37,214 nucleotides of DNA from Deltaproteobacteria bacterium (GTDB lineage Bacteria > Myxococcota_A > Polyangia > Haliangiales > Haliangiaceae). The stretch spans positions 1 through 37,214 of the forward strand of contig JANXOM010000103.1 in NCBI GenBank assembly GCA_025353585.1, given 5' to 3'. Below are positions 22,584 through 32,899 of the stretch, in pieces. Both the position numbers and the translations under genes were made by a program. The notes under the pieces are model-generated. The model had not been told where the DNA came from, did not search any database, and worked only from the letters and a program-made list of their open reading frames with translations. How positions within the stretch are numbered: position 1 is the stretch's first letter; every line of letters starts with the position of its first letter.

Positions 22584-25304
22584 ATGCCGCCTGTCATCGG
22601 CGGGGGCATGCGCTACCATCACGGCTCGGCCGTCCGTCACCCAGCGGCCATGCAAAGCTCACCCCGCCTGCCCAAGATGACGACTCCGGCTTCGATCACC
22701 TGCGCTGGCTGCAAGCACAGCTACCAGGACAACGCGCTCTATTGCCCGCACTGCGGCCGGCCCAAGATGCGCGACGTCGTCGAAGATCCGCTCCTCGGGC
22801 GGGTGCTCGGCGAGCGCTTCCTCGTGCAGGAGCAGCTCGGCACCGGCGCGAGCGGCGTGATCTACAAGGCCGAGCACGTGACGCTCCGGCGCCGCGTCGC
22901 GATCAAGGTGCTCCACAACGAGCTCTCGCGCGACGACCTCGCTGTCGAGCGCTTCCGCCGCGAGGCGACCACCGTCGCCGAGATCGACAACGAGCACATC
23001 GTCGAGATCCACGACTTCGGGCGCACCCATGACGGCCGCCTGTACATGGCGATGGAGCTCCTCGAGGGCGAGACCCTCGACGGGATCCTCGCGCGCGAGA
23101 AGACGCTGTCCGTCGAGCGGACCGCCGACATCCTGATTCAGGTCGGCGAGGCGCTGATGGAGGCGCACGCCATCGGGTACGTGCACCGCGATCTGCGCCC
23201 GCGGAACATCTACCTCGCGGTCCGGCGCGGCAAGGCGAACTTCGTCAAGCTGCTCGACTTCGGGCTCGCGAAGCTTGTCGAGACGGACGCGCAGGCGGCG
23301 TCGACTAGCCTCGGCATGACGTTCGGCGACCCGCGCTACATGTCGCCCGAGCAGGCGCGGGGCGATCGGATCGATCTGCGCGCGGACATCTATCAGCTCG
23401 GCTGCGTGGCCTACGAGATGCTGACCGGCGCGCCGCCGTTCTCGGGCACGCGCGTGTTCGACATCCTCACGAAGCAGGTCTCCGAAGCGCCGGCGCCGCT
23501 GCCGACGCGCCGGCCCGGCGTGCCGCTGTGGATGGAGTCCGGCGTCGCGCGGATGCTGGCCAAGGATCCGGCGAACCGCTTCGCCACGATGACGCGCATG
23601 GTGGAGGCGCTCCGCCGCGGGCTCGAGACGGGCGAGGTGATGGAGGACGAGATCGCGCGCCGCCGCGAGAGCATCCCGCCGCCCAGCGTGTCGCGCGTGA
23701 TGGCGAAGCTCGGCATGCAGGACGGCAGCGGGCCGGTCGCGGCGGCCACGCCGGTCGCGCCGGCGTCGGCCCCGGTCGTGTCGCCGCCGCCCGCAGGAGC
23801 TGTACCCGCGCCGGTACCGGTGAAGCCGTTCGACGGCAAGGCGACGCAGCTCGGGACGCCGGCGGTCCCGGCGGCGGTGGCCAAGGTCGAGTCCGCGCCC
23901 GCGGCGCCGCCCGCCCCGAACCCGATGGTCCAGACGCAGCTCGGGCGCCCGGCGATCGATCCGGTTCCGCTGTCGCCCGCGATGACGGCGCAGCTGCCCG
24001 CGATGGAGCCGCGCAAGCGCACGGGGACGCCCAAGATCGGCGTGCCGATCGTGCCGGCCGCGCGCCGCGAGCTCGACCGCGATGCGGGCGACGACGACAC
24101 GCAGGCCCCGGTCGCCGGGACCATCGAAGACGCGGTTCCGCGCCCGCGCCGCTCGACCGCCGAGCCGAGCGCGCGCACGTCTCGGCCGATCGCGCAGACG
24201 ACCGCGCGCACGCGGCGCCCCACCGATGACCCGGAGAGCTCGCACAGCACGACGCGCAAGCGACCGCCGACGAAGGACCCGCTGACCGAGTCGCAGGTCT
24301 GGTTCGACAGCGGCGACGGCTCGCACGACGAGGAGCCGGACAGCTCGCGCGTGCAGCGGGCGCGCAAGACGATCTCGCCGAGCGTCACCGACCTCGAGTA
24401 CGCCGAGACGCCCAGGCGCCGCATCGGCCTGTACGCGGCGATCGGCGCGGTTCTGCTCACGGGCACCGCCCTCGCGTTCACGCTCGGCGGAGGCAGCAGC
24501 GCCGACAAGCCCGCCTCACCGCCCACGCCCGCGCCGGTCGCGGTCGTGGCGCCCGTCGATGCCGCGCCGAGCACGGTCATCGAGCCCGCCGCGATCGTCC
24601 CGGATGCGGCGGCGGCCGTGGCCGTCGCGCCCGTGCCGGTCACGCCCATCGCGCCCGTGCCCGTGACGCCGACGGGTCCCGTCGCCATCGCGCCCACCGG
24701 CGGTCCCGCGCATCGCCCGACGGGCACCACGCCCGCCGTGACGCCGACCGGCCGCGTCCCGACGGTCGATGACGACCCGGCCGGCCGCCGCCCGCTCGGG
24801 CTCGGCGGCCCCATCACCGCCCCGCCGCCGGGCAAGGGCAGCGGCGCCGGCCGCGGCATCAGCGGCGCCGATGGCCCCGTCGATCCGTACGCGCCGGCCG
24901 ACGCGCCCTCCGACGCGCCCGGCGACAAGAAGGCGGAGTTCTACGCGAACCTCGGCTCGCAGCAGTTCGGCAGCGGTGATACCGCGGCCGCGGCGGCGAG
25001 CTTCAAGCGCGCCACCGAGCTCGATCCGAAGAACATCACGGCCATCACCGGGCTCGGCGAGATCGCGCTCCGGCAGGGACTCTTTGGCGACGCCATCGCG
25101 CACCTGAACCAGGCGGCCCGGCTCGCGCCGAAAAGCTCGCGCGTGTTCACGCTGCTCGGCGAGGCGTACATGAACTCGGGCAACAGCGCCCAGGCCGTCG
25201 CGAACTTCAAGAAGGCCCTGCAGCTCGACCCCGACAACGCGCGCGCTCGTGACGGCTTCAGCGAGGCCTCGGCCCGCGTCCCGCCGCCGACCGACGAGAA
25301 TTAG
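22584..25304 (+). CDS. Zinc-ribbon Ser/Thr kinase with TM and TPRs
   Basis: A 906-aa Hanks-type kinase. An N-terminal zinc ribbon (C39, C42, C53, C56 from the upstream start) precedes the kinase domain (about 70-345), which has LGTGASGVIYK, VAIKVL, HRDLRPRNIYL, LLDFGLAK and SPEQA. The usual Lys of HRDLKxxN is Arg here, as in some other kinases, so activity is likely but not certain. A long Pro/Ala-rich disordered linker follows, then one TM segment (about 613-633, AAIGAVLLTGTALAF), a second Pro/Val/Thr-rich stretch, and a C-terminal TPR array (about 785-900) on the outer side of the membrane. The true start is uncertain: ATGs at 22584, 22608, 22650 and 22674 are in frame, and 22674 falls just before the zinc ribbon. 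Confidence 0.87.
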   Translation: MPPVIGGGMRYHHGSAVRHPAAMQSSPRLPKMTTPASITCAGCKHSYQDNALYCPHCGRPKMRDVVEDPLLGRVLGERFLVQEQLGTGASGVIYKAEHVTLRRRVAIKVLHNELSRDDLAVERFRREATTVAEIDNEHIVEIHDFGRTHDGRLYMAMELLEGETLDGILAREKTLSVERTADILIQVGEALMEAHAIGYVHRDLRPRNIYLAVRRGKANFVKLLDFGLAKLVETDAQAASTSLGMTFGDPRYMSPEQARGDRIDLRADIYQLGCVAYEMLTGAPPFSGTRVFDILTKQVSEAPAPLPTRRPGVPLWMESGVARMLAKDPANRFATMTRMVEALRRGLETGEVMEDEIARRRESIPPPSVSRVMAKLGMQDGSGPVAAATPVAPASAPVVSPPPAGAVPAPVPVKPFDGKATQLGTPAVPAAVAKVESAPAAPPAPNPMVQTQLGRPAIDPVPLSPAMTAQLPAMEPRKRTGTPKIGVPIVPAARRELDRDAGDDDTQAPVAGTIEDAVPRPRRSTAEPSARTSRPIAQTTARTRRPTDDPESSHSTTRKRPPTKDPLTESQVWFDSGDGSHDEEPDSSRVQRARKTISPSVTDLEYAETPRRRIGLYAAIGAVLLTGTALAFTLGGGSSADKPASPPTPAPVAVVAPVDAAPSTVIEPAAIVPDAAAAVAVAPVPVTPIAPVPVTPTGPVAIAPTGGPAHRPTGTTPAVTPTGRVPTVDDDPAGRRPLGLGGPITAPPPGKGSGAGRGISGADGPVDPYAPADAPSDAPGDKKAEFYANLGSQQFGSGDTAAAAASFKRATELDPKNITAITGLGEIALRQGLFGDAIAHLNQAARLAPKSSRVFTLLGEAYMNSGNSAQAVANFKKALQLDPDNARARDGFSEASARVPPPTDEN

Positions 25305-25344
25305 ATAAGCGTCGGCGAGGTCGGCCTCCTGCGGGTCGCCCGTT

Positions 25345-26481
25345 GTGTGCGATGATTCACAGCGGGTGTTCGACGTCTACGTCGTAGGTTCCAACGAGCC
25401 AGGGGACGAGGGTCTCGACAAGCTCGCCGAGGCGATGTCGGCACGCTACGGCCTGCCACTCGAAGATCTGCGCAGCCGCCTCGCGCGCGGACGCTTCCGC
25501 GTGAAGGCGAACGTCGATCAGGCGACGGGCGATGCGTACGTCAAGGACATCCAGCTCATCGGCGGCCGCTGCTCGCTCGAGGGCGCCACGCAGGCGCCCG
25601 GTCAGTCGATCCCGCCGCCCATCGCGGTCCCGACGCTCGCGCGCACGACGACCCCGCCGGCGGGCGTCTACCAGAGCGGCCTGTCCGCCGCCTTCTCCGG
25701 GTCGTCGATCCCGGTCGCCGACCTCGGGGCGCTCGGCGGCGGCGCCGACCAGTACTCGCTCGCCTCGCTCGACGGGCACGACGGCCACGCCGGCGCGAAG
25801 ATGCCGACGAGCGGCGGGTCGTTCGGGCCGCCGGCGGCCGTGGCGGCACCCGCGAAGGCGCCGCGCCCGCGCGACGTCCCGGTCGAGCTCGACAATCCGT
25901 TCGACAGCGCCAGCCCCGACATCCCGCTCGCGCCGGTGGACCCGTTCCGCCCGCCCGACGCTGACGACGACGATCGCCCCGTCGAGATCGCCGCCGACGA
26001 GCTCGAGCACCGCGCGCGTCGACGCGTCTCCACGCCGCCGGCCACGGAGGTCGTCGCCGCGCCGCCGCTGGTCGGCCGCAGCTCGACGCGCTCGATCCCG
26101 CCCGCGACCCAGCTCCGCAAGCCCGTGGCGGTCGTGCGCCCGCCGAGCCGCCTTGGCTTCCTCGGCGACGAGGGCAACCGCTTCGCGGTCGGCGTCCTCC
26201 TCGCGATCCTGCTCGGCTTCGTGCCGGCGCACCTGATCTCGTCGTCGCGCGAGCAGGACGCGTACCAGGCGATCGACGCGACCGTGGACGCGAAGCAAGC
26301 GAGCGTGACGGCGCAGGACGAGTACGACGCCCTCGACGCGTTCCGGGCGCGTCAGCTCGACGACAAGCGCGGCGCGAAGCACAATGCCATGATCCTGGCG
26401 TTCGTGATCTGGGGCCTGGTCGGCGGCGGCATCGCCTACGGCTGGTTCAAGCGCGTCCCCTGGGACCGCTGGGACAGCTGA
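25345..26481 (+). CDS. Unknown protein with two C-terminal TM segments
   Basis: A 378-aa protein I do not recognise. The first ~85 residues form a small folded-looking domain (FDVYVVGSNEPG, LAEAMSARYGLPLEDLRSRL, FRVKANVDQATG) that recalls small domains seen in myxobacterial regulators, but I cannot name it. A long low-complexity Pro/Ala/Ser/Asp region (about 90-270) follows, then a TM segment (FAVGVLLAILLGFVPAHLI), a charged helical stretch (about 300-345) and a second TM (AMILAFVIWGLVGGGIAYG). So the N-terminus is probably a cytoplasmic tethered domain. It lies 40 bp after the zinc-ribbon kinase gene on the same strand and may be its partner or substrate. Start is GTG 25345; GTG 25366 is an alternative. 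It converges on tatC. Confidence 0.7.
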   Translation: MCDDSQRVFDVYVVGSNEPGDEGLDKLAEAMSARYGLPLEDLRSRLARGRFRVKANVDQATGDAYVKDIQLIGGRCSLEGATQAPGQSIPPPIAVPTLARTTTPPAGVYQSGLSAAFSGSSIPVADLGALGGGADQYSLASLDGHDGHAGAKMPTSGGSFGPPAAVAAPAKAPRPRDVPVELDNPFDSASPDIPLAPVDPFRPPDADDDDRPVEIAADELEHRARRRVSTPPATEVVAAPPLVGRSSTRSIPPATQLRKPVAVVRPPSRLGFLGDEGNRFAVGVLLAILLGFVPAHLISSSREQDAYQAIDATVDAKQASVTAQDEYDALDAFRARQLDDKRGAKHNAMILAFVIWGLVGGGIAYGWFKRVPWDRWDS

Positions 26482-26508
26482 CGCGCGCCTGCGGGCGCCC
26501 GGGAGCAC

Positions 26509-27423
26509 TCACTCTTCGTCGTGCTCTTCGCCGTCGTCGTCGACGATGATCACGCGGCGCTTCGGCTGCTTTGGCGGGTTGGCCGCGTCGATCTTGGCCT
26601 GCTCCGCCGCCGCCTTGCGCTCGCGCTTCACCGTGATGCGCCAGGCGAACAGGATCGACACGTTGTAGAGGATCACCATCGGCATCGCCATCATGATCTG
26701 CGACACGGCGTCGGGCGACGGCGTGAGGATCGCGCCGATGATGAACGCGAGCACGATGAACCAGCGGTTGAACTTCCACAGGCCGCGGTGCGTGACGAGG
26801 CCGATGAGCGCGAGGAAGTAGATGAGCAGCGGCAGCTCGAAGACGGCGCCGAACGCGAGCATCATGTCGCGCGTCAGATCGAGGTAGTCCGACATCATGA
26901 TCATCGGCTGCAGATCGTGACTGCCGTAGCCGATGAGGAAGCCGTACAAGTTCCCCAGGACGAAGTAGTAACAGAACGCGGCGCCGGCGCAGAACATGGC
27001 CGCCGACACGAGGGCGAACCAGATCACCATGCGGCGTTCGCGCTTGTAGAGGCCGGGCGCGATGAACCGCCACAGCTGGAAGAAGATGAACGGCGAGCTG
27101 ACGAAGATCGCCGCCCACATGCCGATCGACATGTCGACCCAGAACGGCTCGGTGAGGCGGCCGAACGCGAGGTGCGGATCCGTGCCGAGCTTGTCCTGAT
27201 GCGCTTTCCAGACGTCGATCAGCGGAGCCTTGAGCCACGTGAAGATATCGTCAGCGAAGATCCAGCAGACGACGAACGCGACCATGAAGAAGATCGCGGC
27301 GTACATGACGCGATCTCGCAGCTCGGCGAGGTGCGACATGAACGGCATGCGGCCGCCCTCGAGCTCGATCTCGGGATCCTCGGGCTCGTCCTCGGTGGAC
27401 GGCCGCGCCGCCGGCTTAGCCAT
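26509..27423 (-). CDS. tatC: Twin-arginine translocase subunit TatC
   Basis: A 304-aa integral membrane protein with six hydrophobic segments and the TatC hallmark near the N-terminus (PFMSHLAELRDRV), the conserved SSPFIFFQLWRFIAPGLYKRERR and a GAILTPSPDAVSQ segment. TatC receives the twin-arginine signal peptide of folded proteins for export. Compared with short TatC proteins it has an acidic N-terminal extension (about 25 aa) and a charged tail ending in an acidic cluster (VDDDGEEHDEE). Its start overlaps the end of the TatB gene by 8 bp (ATGGCTAA), so translation is coupled. The gene downstream on the other strand converges. Confidence 0.95.
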   Translation of the reverse strand: MAKPAARPSTEDEPEDPEIELEGGRMPFMSHLAELRDRVMYAAIFFMVAFVVCWIFADDIFTWLKAPLIDVWKAHQDKLGTDPHLAFGRLTEPFWVDMSIGMWAAIFVSSPFIFFQLWRFIAPGLYKRERRMVIWFALVSAAMFCAGAAFCYYFVLGNLYGFLIGYGSHDLQPMIMMSDYLDLTRDMMLAFGAVFELPLLIYFLALIGLVTHRGLWKFNRWFIVLAFIIGAILTPSPDAVSQIMMAMPMVILYNVSILFAWRITVKRERKAAAEQAKIDAANPPKQPKRRVIIVDDDGEEHDEE

Positions 27424-27979
27424 GCTTCGGCTCGGTCGCAGCGGCCGCGGGGACCTCGGTCGTCATGGCCGGCGTCGGCGCCGTCTTTGCGATCGTGCCG
27501 CTCGCCGGGCGAATCAGCGCCGCGAGCTCCGCGCGGTCGTGCTCGCCTTCCTTGTGGTCGGGGTCTTCCTCGCCCGCGACGGGCGACAGCTTGACGGTCG
27601 CGGCGACCGGGTCCGTCGCCGGCAACCCGAGCGACAGCTGGGCCTCGACCGCCGGCGCCGCACCCAGCGCCTCGGGCGGGATGTCGTCGACCGGCTCCTC
27701 CGCCTCCATCTCGATGGCCTCGACCTTCTTCGCGATCTTCTTGGGCTTCGCCCGCGGAGGCGCCGGGTCCTCGCCGCGCAGCGCGCTCTTCAGATCGCGG
27801 ATGGCGCCGCCGATCGTCTCGTCGTTCTCGATCGTCTGCTGGATCTCGCGCGAGCCCCGCTTGAGGTCGCGGATACCCTTGCTGATCTGCTTCGCCGCGT
27901 CCGGCAGCTTGTCCGGGCCGAGGAAGAGCAGCGCTACGATCAAGATCACGAGGATCTCGCTGCCGCCGATTCCGAACAC
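27416..27979 (-). CDS. tatB: Sec-independent translocase subunit TatB (TatA/B-like)
   Basis: A 187-aa protein with one N-terminal TM helix (GGSEILVILIVALLFLG), then the GPDKLP hinge and an amphipathic helix (AAKQISKGIRDLKRGS), the standard TatA/TatB plan. The E8-like residue and GPDKLP favour TatB. The C-terminal two-thirds is acidic and Ala/Pro-rich, as in TatB proteins. It works with TatC in recognising twin-arginine precursors. Start is GTG 27979, 20 bp after the penicillin-binding protein gene. No separate TatA gene lies next to it in this window, so one encoded elsewhere, or a dual-function protein, should be considered. Confidence 0.85.
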   Translation of the reverse strand: MFGIGGSEILVILIVALLFLGPDKLPDAAKQISKGIRDLKRGSREIQQTIENDETIGGAIRDLKSALRGEDPAPPRAKPKKIAKKVEAIEMEAEEPVDDIPPEALGAAPAVEAQLSLGLPATDPVAATVKLSPVAGEEDPDHKEGEHDRAELAALIRPASGTIAKTAPTPAMTTEVPAAAATEPKHG

Positions 27980-27999
27980 GGCTGCACCATAGCACTAGG

Positions 28000-30170
<2,171 letters not shown>

Positions 30171-30174
<4 letters not shown>

Positions 30175-31094
30175 GACGCCTCGAACAGAGCCATCTGGCG
30201 CGGCGGGCCGAGCGCGCGGGCCCGCGGCCCGACGGCGGCGACGATCGCGTCGGCGCACGCGCCGGTGACGAAGACCTCGCGCGCGGAGGTCGCGTCGATC
30301 CAGCGGAGAAGCTCGGCGTGGCCGGCGGCGGACGCCCACGCGAAGCCGGACTTCGCGTCCAGGGCGCGGCCGGACACGAGCGCGGCGACGGGGCGGGGGC
30401 CGAGCTCGGCGGGCGTGGCGCGGTCGCCATCGACGCGGACGAGCGCGGTGGCCAGCCGCGGGACGAGCGGCGTGGGCAGGCTCGCGTGGGCCGCTGCCTC
30501 GCGCACGACGCGGGTGGCGGCACAGCCGATGCCGAGCGCGGTCAGCTCCGCACAGACCTCGAGCGCGTCGAGGACGGTGTCGGTGACGAGGACGGCGCGC
30601 TCGCCGGCGGCATACCGGGCGCGCACCCAGGTCGCGACGTCGGCGGCGACGGCGGCGACGCGCGGGAACACGTGGTGCGGCTCGCCGAAGGGCGCCGCGA
30701 CCACGACGGCATCGCACGCGCGGACCTCGCTCGGCTCGGGGCCGTCGCCGCGGACCGCGCCGGCGTAGAGCACGGTGCGGCCGTTGTTGTCGACGAGGAG
30801 CGCGGCGGCGCCGAGCCCGCGGCCGCTCGGGACGAGCTCGAGCCGCAGCGTGCCGAGGGTGAACCGGCGGCGGAGCGGCACGGACAGGTGGCCATCGCCG
30901 CGGACGCCGACGAGCGCGAGCGTCGCGGCGGTGCCGATGAGCTGCCCGTGGCCGGCGCGGCCGACGCGATCCGCCGACGACACGAAGCAGACGTCCCGAC
31001 GGCGGCGCGCGTCGCACCAGATCGGCGTGCCCGTCAGGTGCACGCCGTCGCGCCACGTCACCGACGCGGCGGCCGCGGGCCGTCGACGACTCAC
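30171..31094 (-). CDS. MBL-fold exonuclease-like protein without metal ligands
   Basis: A 307-aa protein that follows the layout of ligase-associated/mRNA 3'-processing-like metallo-beta-lactamase exonucleases but lacks their metal sites. Where active members have the HxHxDH motif after a strand, this has FVSSADRVG (37-45). The usual GHxLG appears as SGRGLG (90-95), and the TGD motif as YAGAV (110-114). The remaining fold is recognisable: LTGTPIWCDARRRR, IGTAATLALVG, RFTLGTLRLELVPSG and DAVVVAAPFGEP. The C-terminus is RQMALFEAS, where QMALF fits the beta-clamp-binding consensus. So it is probably a catalytically dead relative, perhaps a clamp-associated scaffold. Start is GTG 31094. It overlaps the PBP gene by 4 bp. 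MBL membership rests on motif layout only. Confidence 0.6.
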
Positions 31095-31181
31095 AGCTCA
31101 ACCTGCCACTCCGCGCGCGCGCAGGCAACTTCCCGGCGCGGCCGGTCAGCGCGGCGAGCCGGGCTTGCCGGGACGGGGCGA

Positions 31182-31204
31182 ACGGACCCGCGCGGCGGGC
31201 CCGT
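31182..31204 (-). terminator. Hairpin at the PilZ gene end
   Basis: ACGGACCCGC (31182-31191) and GCGGGCCCGT (31195-31204) pair with one mismatch that is G-U in RNA. The loop is three bases. The stem reaches the first base of the PilZ stop codon. It could attenuate transcription into the MBL-fold gene; no T-run is present. Confidence 0.35.
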
Positions 31205-31833
31205 CAGTCCGCGTGTTCGGGATGGTCGCCGTCGCGCAGCTGGCTCTCGAGCTTCTCGATGATCGCGATGACGGCCTCGCGCTGGGCGGCGTCCATCTCG
31301 AACACGACGCCCATGCCGGGCGGCTCCTCGTCCTCTGAGATGATGGTGTGCGACACCTTGCCGACGAGCGAGAGCGGCTGCGCGTGGCCGGGCACCGTGA
31401 CGAGCATGTGGATCTGCGACGTCTCGGGGAGCGGGTTCTCGGTGAAGAGGAAGAGGCCCTCCTCGTTGATGTCCTTCGTGAACGTGGTGGCGGGACCCTC
31501 GACGGCGCCGTACGTCACGGACAGGCGGATCGGCAGGCGGCGCTTCTTGCGGAGGTCGAGCAGGCCGCCGCGCACGTAGCCGTTGAGGTAATTGATCTTG
31601 TCGCGCTCCGAGCCGCCGAGCGCGACGACCACGCCGGCCGGGTCCCTGCGGGTACCGACGACGGTGCCGCGGAGGGTGACGAGCCAGCCGCCGACATCCA
31701 GGTCGAGGCGGAGGGACGCGCCGTTCTCGACGTCCTCCGTGCACGGGACGAAGATCGTCCAGTCCCGTGGATCGAAGATCTTGATCCACTCGGAATGGCT
31801 GCCAAGCCGCAGGTCTAACCGGACCGCTCCCAC
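31204..31833 (-). CDS. PilZ-domain protein
   Basis: A 209-aa soluble protein with a PilZ-type C-terminal half, as in KKRRLPIRLSVTYG (the RxxxR-like basic patch), then FTKDINEEGLFLFTENPLPE, the (D/N)xSxxG-equivalent region with E in place of S, and LSLVGKVSHTI. This style is common in myxobacterial PilZ proteins. The N-terminal part (about 1-95) is a second beta-rich domain (FDPRDWTIFVPCTEDVENG) that may be a YcgR-like partner domain. PilZ proteins bind c-di-GMP through RxxxR and (D/N)xSxxG; the second motif is weak here, so binding is uncertain. Start is GTG 31833. It follows the PDZ protein gene by 21 bp, and the two probably form an operon. Confidence 0.8.
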   Translation of the reverse strand: MGAVRLDLRLGSHSEWIKIFDPRDWTIFVPCTEDVENGASLRLDLDVGGWLVTLRGTVVGTRRDPAGVVVALGGSERDKINYLNGYVRGGLLDLRKKRRLPIRLSVTYGAVEGPATTFTKDINEEGLFLFTENPLPETSQIHMLVTVPGHAQPLSLVGKVSHTIISEDEEPPGMGVVFEMDAAQREAVIAIIEKLESQLRDGDHPEHAD

Positions 31834-31854
31834 CGGGGCATCGTACGCCAGGCG

Positions 31855-32763
31855 CTACTTGATCGTCACGTGGAGCGACGCCGGCTTGCCCGAGCGCTGC
31901 ATGGAAATCGTGAGGTTCCGGGCGCTCGCTGCGCGCGCGTAGAGATCGGCCGCGTCGTCGAGGGTGCGGAGCGGCTGGCCATCGACGGCGGTGATCACGT
32001 CGCCGGCCCGGAGGCCGGCGCGGGCGAACAGGGAGCCGGCGACGACGCTGTCCACGCGGACGCCGGTCGGGCCAAACGAAGCGCGGATCCCGGCGGTCAG
32101 CTTGGTGAAGTCGCCGAGCGCGGCCGCGAGCTCGGGCCGGGTCAGCGCGAGCGCGGGGTCGTCGGAGACGAGAGCGGCCGGGACGGTGACGACGGCGGGA
32201 GATGGCAGGGGCGCGGGGGCGTCGGGCGCCTCGACGACGCGGACGGGAGCGGCCGGGGCGGCCGGCGTGGCGTCGGGCGCCTCGACGACGCGGATCGGCG
32301 CGTCGGAGTACGGATCCACCGGCGCCTCGACGACGCGGATGGGCGCATCGGCGTACGGATCTGCCGGGGCCGCGCCGGCGGGCGGGGCGTACGGATCGAC
32401 CGGGCCCGGGGCGGGCTTCGTTGGCATCGCGGCGGTGTCGTCGGCGCCGTCGTGGTGGCGGTGGCTGCGCTCGGGCGCGGCGAGGACGATCTCGTTGCCG
32501 TGGGAGGCGAGGGTGACCTCGTCGTCGGCGATGTCGGTGACCTGGAAGTCGCCGATGAGGGTGCCGATCTCGGCGATGACGTGCTTGTTGTGGTCGCGGT
32601 CGAAGAGCAGGGCTTCGTGGCTCTCGGGCATCACGCGGACCACGCGGAGCGAGACGCGGGCGGGCTTGGCCGCTGCGGTCGGCGTGGGGGCCGGACGGGC
32701 GTCGTCGGCGAGAGCGATCGGACCGGCCAGGGCGATGAAGAGGAGGGCTGCCGCGAAACGCAT
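31855..32763 (-). CDS. Exported GspC-like PDZ protein
   Basis: A 302-aa exported protein. A signal peptide (MRFAAALLFIALAGPIALA) is followed by a beta-rich domain (about 35-95, VSLRVVRVMPESHEALLFDR, DFQVTDIADDEVTL) that resembles the periplasmic homology region of GspC. A repetitive Pro/Ala linker carries APIRVVEAP-type units three times. A C-terminal PDZ of GspC type follows (about 205-302), as in GVRVDSVVAGSLFARAGLRAG, then DVITAVDGQPLRTLDDAADLY. It has no N-terminal membrane anchor, unlike true GspC. The start is ATG 32763 or the adjacent GTG 32766. PilZ follows after 21 bp. With the chimera at 16240-17415 it is the second GspC-type PDZ in the window. Confidence 0.75.
   Translation of the reverse strand: MRFAAALLFIALAGPIALADDARPAPTPTAAAKPARVSLRVVRVMPESHEALLFDRDHNKHVIAEIGTLIGDFQVTDIADDEVTLASHGNEIVLAAPERSHRHHDGADDTAAMPTKPAPGPVDPYAPPAGAAPADPYADAPIRVVEAPVDPYSDAPIRVVEAPDATPAAPAAPVRVVEAPDAPAPLPSPAVVTVPAALVSDDPALALTRPELAAALGDFTKLTAGIRASFGPTGVRVDSVVAGSLFARAGLRAGDVITAVDGQPLRTLDDAADLYARAASARNLTISMQRSGKPASLHVTIK
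32229..32345. repeat. Three linker repeats in the PDZ gene
   Basis: CGCCTCGACGACGCGGA, with minor 3' variation, recurs three times about 50 bp apart, beginning near 32227, 32278 and 32323. On the minus strand each copy encodes the I/V-R-V-V-E-A-P motif of the Pro/Ala linker. It is a minisatellite inside a coding region. Confidence 0.7.
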
Positions 32764-32800
32764 CACCGGTGCATATGCAAGGGACGCACCGGGGGCCGCA

Positions 32801-32820
32801 ACCGGACAGGTGTTACACCG
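32801..32820. promoter_or_regulatory. Imperfect palindrome upstream of the PDZ gene
   Basis: GGACAGGTGT and ACACCGTCC face each other with a one-base bulge in the gap between the lipoprotein stop (32900) and the PDZ gene start (32763). It could be an operator, or nothing; no promoter hexamers with correct spacing were found around it. Confidence 0.25.
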
Positions 32821-32899
32821 TCCCCGGTCAAGTGGCTGATTTTGATGGCGTCCTGATTTGGGACTGTGGACAGAAGTGACACCGATACCGACGTGAGTG

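Noticed and set aside
30175..31128. Possible fusion of the penicillin-binding protein with an extra N-terminal region
   Set aside because: The open frame continues upstream of 30174 but its translation is Arg-rich and lies over the MBL-fold gene, which has real motifs. The GTGA overlap gives a normal start.
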